Positions 7,227-10,574 of a stretch of DNA of 10,574 nt are shown piece by piece. The position numbers and the translations under genes are program-made. This DNA comes from Defluviitaleaceae bacterium. GTDB lineage: Bacteria; Bacillota; Clostridia; Lachnospirales; WQUN01. Location: positions 1-10,574 of the forward strand of contig WRKK01000292.1 of the NCBI GenBank assembly GCA_009782245.1, read 5' to 3'. The notes beneath the pieces were generated by a model. It saw only the letters and a program-made list of their open reading frames with translations, was not told the origin of the DNA and did not search any database. Each line of letters opens with the position of its first letter. Position 1 is the stretch's first letter.

Positions 7227-7739
7227 TTACACACCTCCGTTAGAGCTACCGCTACGCAAGCCCACTACCATTCTTGCGGTTGTTCCGTCGGCGCTACCTG
7301 CTGTTATTGCTACTAGCCGCTCGTCTACTAGTTCAATATCAAAAGAATACACATCTACTAAATGCTGACCTGCCGCCAGCGAAAGCACCGCACGGTTTTC
7401 AACATTTACAAAAATTTCCCGTAATGCACCGTTGTGATGAAATATCCAAGTTTCAAAAGTGTTTTCGCCTATATTTTGCTGTAAAACCAGCGAGGGTAGC
7501 CCTTCTATTTGGTCTACCCGCACGGCATCGTAAGTATCACGTTGCCTAATATTGGTTGCGACAAACATTAACGTGGTGTTCACTTCAAAACCACGGTCTA
7601 CCCTGCCGACCGCTGTACGGTAAACGTCCGCACCAATAAAAACAACTATCAACGATGCCGCCGCAAAAACGCAAAACAAAGCAAGCGTAAACAAAACATC
7701 TACAATGTGGCGACGATTTCTACCACCCCTTAAATTCAT
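7227..7739 (-). CDS. DUF4860-like pilus-cluster membrane protein
   Basis: A 170-aa protein with a basic N-terminus (MNLRGGRNRR), the segment HIVDVLFTLALFCVFAAASLIVVFIGADVYRT split here as HIVDVLFTLALF (about 11-22) and VFAAASLIVVFIGADVY (about 24-40), and an extracytoplasmic domain with TWIFHHNGALREIF. This matches my recollection of the uncharacterised Firmicutes family DUF4860, which often lies in pilus operons; a domain search was not run. The ATG at 7739 was chosen because the longer open frame upstream to 7796 simply reads through the palindromic repeat copy 4. AAAAGGGG lies about 9 nt before this ATG and is a plausible SD. The gene runs directly into the prepilin gene with a 2-nt gap. 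A role in pilus assembly is inferred from position only. Confidence 0.8.
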   Translation of the reverse strand: MNLRGGRNRRHIVDVLFTLALFCVFAAASLIVVFIGADVYRTAVGRVDRGFEVNTTLMFVATNIRQRDTYDAVRVDQIEGLPSLVLQQNIGENTFETWIFHHNGALREIFVNVENRAVLSLAAGQHLVDVYSFDIELVDERLVAITAGSADGTTARMVVGLRSGSSNGGV

Positions 7740-7763
7740 GTGAAAAACCCCTTTTTGAAAGAT

Positions 7764-7820
7764 TAAAACCGTGGGGCGCTGCCCCACACCCCGCAAGGAG
7801 CGCGCCCCTTGACCCGCTAA
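7764..7820 (-). repeat. Two-hairpin palindromic repeat, copy 4 (reverse)
   Basis: The core is nearly identical to copy 2 and in the same orientation. GTGGGGC-GCT-GCCCCAC at 7771-7787 is followed by CAAGG...CCTTG and GACCCGCTAA. Its TAAAACCGT end is 26 nt from the ATG of the DUF4860-like gene. On the minus-strand transcript it therefore lies in the spacer just before that gene, a position equivalent to copy 1 before dapA. It forms the right arm of an inverted pair with copy 3. Confidence 0.9.
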
Positions 7821-7854
7821 ATTTTTATATAGCTACCTTTTGCTACTGGCAAAA

Positions 7855-7869
7855 TTCAACATTGTTGAA
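7855..7869. repeat. Perfect 15-bp palindrome TTCAACA-T-TGTTGAA
   Basis: A 7-bp perfect inverted repeat around one central base lies between the two larger repeats in the 7740-7966 spacer. A close relative (TTAACAATGTTGAA, 4980-4993) occupies the corresponding place between the repeats at 4918-5114, and TTAACAAATGTTAA (3090-3103) flanks copy 1. It is either a third module of the composite repeat or a protein-binding site; sequence alone does not decide. Confidence 0.6.
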
Positions 7870-7882
7870 ATTTCCGATGTCT

Positions 7883-7930
7883 CGTAGGGGCGACCGTCCC
7901 CTGCCCGTCCGACAGGCGGGTCGGTCGCCC
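7883..7930. repeat. GTAGGGGCG-type palindromic repeat, short copy
   Basis: This 48-bp stretch begins with CGTAGGGGCGACCGTCCCC and ends with CGGGTCGGTCGCCC. It is the reverse complement of the right half of the repeat at 5022-5114, differing mainly at the loop (CCTAACGG there, CCTGTCGG here). The other half of the long copy is not recognisable past 7930, although CCGCCCGTTTGTCCCC at about 7950-7965 looks like a degenerate remnant. It abuts the 3' end of the 113-aa protein gene. Confidence 0.85.
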
Positions 7931-7966
7931 GTTCGCTCCTCCAATCAATCCGCCCGTTTGTCCCCG

Positions 7967-8308
7967 CTAAAAATCTCTTGGCAGCACGGTAATTTGCGGC
8001 ATTACGTTAGATGCAAAGGCGTTGTAATGTATAATAAACCGCTCTGTGTCTAGTTGTAAGCCGAAACGAGTAATTAGATAGTCTAAAGTTGGCGGGTATC
8101 TGCCCTCTAGTGCGTAAAATTGCACGGCAGCCCGCACAACTGCTTGTCTGGTTGCGTTTAGTGCTTCTTCTTCGTTTGCTTGCGTAAGTTGCGATATGCC
8201 CATGTTGAACATTACAACAATAGCAACAAAAAAGGTTAGCGGAAGTAAAATTCCCATAACTCCGCCACGGCGTTTGCCTTGTCCGCCAAATCTATTTTTT
8301 TTACCCAT
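7967..8308 (-). CDS. Small membrane-anchored pilus-cluster protein
   Basis: A 113-aa protein with a strongly basic, glycine-rich N-terminus (MGKKNRFGGQGKRRGG), one hydrophobic helix at about residues 18-37 and an external domain. That domain contains FYALEGRYPPTLDYL, which is reminiscent of the YP..L pattern after the N-terminal helix in some pilins and pseudopilins. It ends in ASNVMPQITVLPRDF. There is no canonical prepilin cleavage site. GAGGTG 6 nt before the ATG supports the start. It follows pilC by about 60 nt and precedes the repeat-filled gap. It resembles conserved hypothetical proteins I associate with clostridial pilus operons; a minor-subunit or assembly role is an inference. Confidence 0.75.
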   Translation of the reverse strand: MGKKNRFGGQGKRRGGVMGILLPLTFFVAIVVMFNMGISQLTQANEEEALNATRQAVVRAAVQFYALEGRYPPTLDYLITRFGLQLDTERFIIHYNAFASNVMPQITVLPRDF

Positions 8309-8321
8309 AATTGCACCTCGT

Positions 8322-8375
8322 TTTTTAGCCTGTTTTTAGCCTATTTTTAGCCTATTTTAGCCTATTTTTAACCTA
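8322..8375. repeat. 11-bp tandem repeat (five units) between pilC and the next gene
   Basis: The units are TTTTTAGCCTA or close variants at 8322-8332, 8333-8343, 8344-8354, 8355-8364 (one T short) and 8365-8375 (AACC instead of AGCC). On the minus strand they read TAGGCTAAAAA. The last unit contains the pilC stop codon (8370-8368). The first unit ends the spacer just before the SD of the 113-aa gene, so copy-number change would alter the distance between the two genes without touching either reading frame. Confidence 0.9.
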
Positions 8376-9426
8376 TAGCCGCCATAATTCCCATTAAAGG
8401 CAACATAACAGAAAGCAGGATAACGCCGACGATAACCGAAAGCACCGCAACAAGAGACGGCTCGACGATAGAGATGATGTTATTTATTTGTGCATTGGTT
8501 TCTTCTTCGTAGCGGACAGCTAATTTTTCCATTATATTATCCATTGCACCCGTTTTGAATGCTACGCTGACCATTCTAGCATACACGCCCGAAAACATTC
8601 CCACGTGGACAAGCGAATCGGAAAAATTTGTGCCGTCTGCTAATAATCTTTGGCATTTAGCTATTTTGACACGTATAGACGGCGTATCTACCAATTTATG
8701 CACCATTTCTAGGCTTTTATCGGTGTCCATTCCGCTTGCCAGCATAAGCGACATCGCCGATGCAAACTTGCCAGATGCAATTTTGGCGTACAAACTGCGG
8801 GTAAAAATAAAATTTTCCTTAAATTTAACTAGTGCCTCTTTGCCAGCCCTGGTAGAACGCATTATTAGCAAGGCGGCGGCGATAACAACAAGAACAATCA
8901 CTATAACCATGCTATAGTTGGAAAGTGCTTGCCCAAAGTTCATAACAGCCAGCGGAAAGCCCGTCATTTGCGCGCCCAGCCCTTGAAAAACCTCGCTAAA
9001 TATTGGCATTACCTGCACAATCAAAATAATAATAACCGCCAACATCATGGCAATCATCACAAGCGGGTAAGCAACAGCACTACGAATAGTTCTTGCAATA
9101 GCCTCTTCACGTTCGTAGTAACTTGTAAGCGATTCCATAACGTTTTCCAATTTTCCCGTTGCTTCGCCTATTTCTATCATGGTCAGCATATAATCGGGAA
9201 ATTTATCTGTTTTTTCTAGTGCAGTAAACAACGGCGTACCCTTTTCAACATCATCGTGGATAATAGCTAAAATGCTTTTTCCGTCAGGGTTTTCGGCATC
9301 ATCACGCATAATGCCTATACCCTCGGCAAGCGATATTCCCGATTTTAGTATCATGGACATTTGTGCACAAAACGCCGATATTTCAGAAAACGACAAGGTA
9401 TCTCTGCTCTTGGTTTTTTCATTCAT
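8368..9426 (-). CDS. pilC: Type IV pilus inner-membrane platform protein PilC / GspF family
   Basis: PilC is the polytopic membrane platform that connects pilin subunits to the PilB and PilT ATPases. The 352-aa protein has two T2SSF-type cytoplasmic helical domains. The first, at about residues 15-115, includes FCAQMSMILKSGISLAEGI and MIEIGEATGKLENVM. The second, at about 210-315, includes FASAMSLMLASGMDTDKSL and FKTGAMDNIMEKLAVRYEEE. Membrane segments lie near 118-142, 170-192 and 322-350. It is about 50 residues shorter than typical PilC because the usual N-terminal lead-in before the first domain is missing, as in many Firmicutes homologues. ATG 9426 has no SD nearby; a perfect AGGAGG is 55 nt upstream beyond a hairpin. 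No other in-frame start exists back to an in-frame stop, so the start is kept. It is probably the first gene of the pilus transcript. Confidence 0.92.
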   Translation of the reverse strand: MNEKTKSRDTLSFSEISAFCAQMSMILKSGISLAEGIGIMRDDAENPDGKSILAIIHDDVEKGTPLFTALEKTDKFPDYMLTMIEIGEATGKLENVMESLTSYYEREEAIARTIRSAVAYPLVMIAMMLAVIIILIVQVMPIFSEVFQGLGAQMTGFPLAVMNFGQALSNYSMVIVIVLVVIAAALLIMRSTRAGKEALVKFKENFIFTRSLYAKIASGKFASAMSLMLASGMDTDKSLEMVHKLVDTPSIRVKIAKCQRLLADGTNFSDSLVHVGMFSGVYARMVSVAFKTGAMDNIMEKLAVRYEEETNAQINNIISIVEPSLVAVLSVIVGVILLSVMLPLMGIMAAIG

Positions 9427-9487
9427 AAAAACTTGGCGAGGAAATCTATAGGCAGAACATAACCTATAGAAAAACCGCCGCCCTCCT
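9427..9487 (-). promoter_or_regulatory. Leader with distant SD and bridging hairpin before pilC
   Basis: On the minus strand, AGGAGG (9487-9482) is followed by GC, then GGCG (9479-9476). Next come an internal 8-bp perfect stem, TCTATAGG (9470-9463) with CCTATAGA (9452-9445), and finally CGCC (9438-9435). Another 8 nt leads to the ATG at 9426. GGCG/CGCC plus an adjacent G-U pair can close an outer stem around the inner hairpin, putting the SD 10 nt from the ATG. Spacing and flanks match the leader at 185-233. A four-codon frame (ATG TTC TGC CTA TAG) sits inside the hairpin loop and stem. Confidence 0.5.
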
Positions 9488-9496
9488 CTCGTATAT

Positions 9497-9523
9497 TTGT
9501 ATTGCTTGTATTGCTTGTATTGC
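9497..9523. repeat. Three exact 9-bp tandem copies in the pilC upstream region
   Basis: TTGTATTGC occurs at 9497-9505, 9506-9514 and 9515-9523; on the minus strand the unit is GCAATACAA. The array lies between the TTGACA at 9540-9535 and the AGGAGG at 9487-9482. It therefore overlaps the expected -10 and start-site region of the pilC promoter. Confidence 0.95.
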
Positions 9524-9540
9524 TAAGTTTATTTTGTCAA
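9505..9540 (-). promoter_or_regulatory. Candidate promoter of the pilus operon
   Basis: A perfect -35 hexamer, TTGACA, reads at 9540-9535 on the minus strand. No good TATAAT lies at 17-nt spacing. The best candidates are TACAAG at 9519-9514 (15-nt spacing) and the next repeat copy at 9510-9505 (24-nt spacing). Two explanations remain open: a weak or activator-dependent promoter, or a chance TTGACA. Confidence 0.35.
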
Positions 9541-9561
9541 CCACATCGCAAATGCAATATA

Positions 9562-9612
9562 GCTGAAAATCTTGCTGAAAATTTTAACGTTTGATTTAAC
9601 TTTTGACTTAAC
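9562..9612. repeat. Short 12-bp period repeats after the transglutaminase-like gene
   Basis: GCTGAAAATCTT and GCTGAAAATTTT are adjacent (9562-9585). GTTTGATTTAAC and TTTTGACTTAAC follow (9589-9612). These two imperfect 12-bp duplications fill the AT-rich spacer just past the TAA at 9617-9615. No rho-independent terminator hairpin is evident here, so the upstream transcript may read into the pilus operon. Confidence 0.6.
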
Positions 9613-9614
9613 TT

Positions 9615-10574
9615 TTAATGTATGAACATTGTGGAATAGTTAGTGCCGTCGCCAACAAAAGCGTTATCCGCACCAGCAGCAGAGAAAGTGGGATCCATAA
9701 GTTCAAACGAGCCATCGCCCCTAAAGTGGGCAATACGCACCCAGCCCTCGTCGCGGGTGCTTACGCTAACCCAAGCGTGAAAGAGTCCGCCTGTAACAAA
9801 GCCAATTTCTAGCCTTGTGGGAATCCGCTGGGCCCGCAACATAGCCGCCATTAGTGCGGCGTAATCAAAACAGATGCCGCGCCGTATTTGCAAAGTGCGG
9901 TCAACATCTGGCACATAGGTTACAACTTGCCCGCCCATTATTTGAGCTGCTAGTGTAAAATCGTACTCTATATTGGCAATTATATATTCGTATACAGCGG
10001 AGATAACGTCAATTTCGGTAACTGCACCCTGTGCAAGCTGTGCCGCTAATGCTACCGCTTGCGAGTTGCGGTTAAAGTTTATAAATTGATTAGGCAACAA
10101 AAACGGCGAAAGCGGATTTTGCAGATTTACATCAACGGTGGTATTTAGCACCATTGCAAACATTCGGTCTTGCACTTCTTCCAAGATACTAATAGTGTAC
10201 GTGCCGTTTCCGCGCGAGAAAGTAAACGGATCCCATTGTCCGTCGGTTCTAATGTTAAAATTATAGGTGTCGTTTGTGCCTGGTTTTTCTATTTGCATAG
10301 CTATACGAGATGCTGTGCCTTCGTAACGCACCATAAAGTAGCCGCCTGCAACGTTAGAAAGATCTAACGTAACGCCGCCTTGCTGTATTTGGTTGCCGCC
10401 AGTTGACGGCATAACAAGGCTAGATGGCTGTACAACAGCACGCAACATAGAGGGGTCAACATCGGGGTTAGCGGCACTTACACTACCGCCGCCAGCATCG
10501 CCAGTTCCGCCGCCGCCAGCACTACCGCCGCCGCCGCCACCAGTTCCGCCACCGCCGCCACCGCCGCCGCCAGC
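9615..10574 (-). CDS. Transglutaminase-like domain protein with Gly-rich linker, N-terminus outside window
   Basis: The reading frame is open to the right edge, so at least 319 residues are visible and the start is missing. Going inward from the edge, about 30 residues are mostly glycine with Ala, Ser, Thr and Asp (translated from 10574 to about 10482). A beta-rich region of about 140 residues follows. The transglutaminase-like core then has the catalytic Cys in RRGICFDYAAL (codon 9872-9870), His in FHAWV (9779-9777) and Asp in LMDPTF (9695-9693). The Cys-His-Asp triad is intact. Such proteins in Firmicutes are usually anchored or secreted peptidases or cross-linkers; the linker suggests a surface tether upstream. 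An ATG at 10448 exists, but it lies after the linker and has no SD, so it is unlikely to be the real start. The end lies 188 nt before pilC on the same strand; a functional tie to the pilus is unproven. Confidence 0.88.
   Translation of the reverse strand, partial: AGGGGGGGGGTGGGGGGSAGGGGTGDAGGGSVSAANPDVDPSMLRAVVQPSSLVMPSTGGNQIQQGGVTLDLSNVAGGYFMVRYEGTASRIAMQIEKPGTNDTYNFNIRTDGQWDPFTFSRGNGTYTISILEEVQDRMFAMVLNTTVDVNLQNPLSPFLLPNQFINFNRNSQAVALAAQLAQGAVTEIDVISAVYEYIIANIEYDFTLAAQIMGGQVVTYVPDVDRTLQIRRGICFDYAALMAAMLRAQRIPTRLEIGFVTGGLFHAWVSVSTRDEGWVRIAHFRGDGSFELMDPTFSAAGADNAFVGDGTNYSTMFIH

Noticed and set aside
7740..7796. Upstream extension of the DUF4860-like protein
   Set aside because: The extra residues are translated from the palindromic repeat, and a plausible SD precedes the ATG at 7739.
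3108..7930. CRISPR array
   Set aside because: The repeats are few, widely spaced, in both orientations and separated by genes; there are no regular spacers and no cas genes.

Overview
The window looks like a chromosomal segment of an uncultured Gram-positive anaerobe of the Clostridia (Bacillota). The basis is AGGAGG-type ribosome binding sites, a diaminopimelate-pathway pair (dapA-dapB) and a clostridial-style type IV pilus operon containing a DUF4860-type protein. REP-like GC-rich palindromes stand out against AT-rich intergenic DNA. The taxonomic call is inference; there is no rRNA or other marker gene in the window.

Layout: positions 1-90 hold a 16-bp tandem array that runs off the left edge. 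A plus-strand operon follows, with a promoter at 141-169, a serine hydrolase of the class C beta-lactamase/penicillin-binding type (234-1763) and an overlapping secreted or membrane-anchored protein of unknown family (1756-3015). Next are dapA (3216-4130) and dapB (4127-4903), translationally coupled by ATGA. The convergent intergenic region 4904-5253 has no gene and is filled with three palindromic repeats. From 5254 to the right edge everything is on the minus strand. In transcription order this is a partial transglutaminase-like protein with a glycine-rich linker (right edge to 9615), pilC/gspF (9426-8368), a 113-aa membrane-anchored protein (8308-7967), a gap with two palindromic repeats, a DUF4860-like protein (7739-7227), a type IV prepilin (7224-6796), a PilX-like minor-pilin candidate (6794-6360) and pilT (6309-5254).

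The minus-strand genes plausibly make an inner-membrane platform (PilC), pilin-like subunits and a retraction ATPase (PilT). The extension ATPase PilB, a prepilin peptidase and a clear major pilin are not in the window.

The most unusual signals are non-coding. First, the serine hydrolase and pilC both lack a Shine-Dalgarno (SD) sequence near the start codon, but each has a perfect AGGAGG far upstream. In both, the intervening RNA can fold so that AGGAGG sits 10 nt from the ATG, with nearly the same flanking bases (AGGAGGNCGGCG ... CGCCNAGTTNTTATGAA) around unrelated hairpin interiors. Second, four copies of a two-hairpin repeat bracket two gene blocks (dapAB, and pilT to the DUF4860 gene) as inverted pairs, always with the ACGGTTTT end facing the gene. 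Two of the four are followed by a second palindromic family in the same order.
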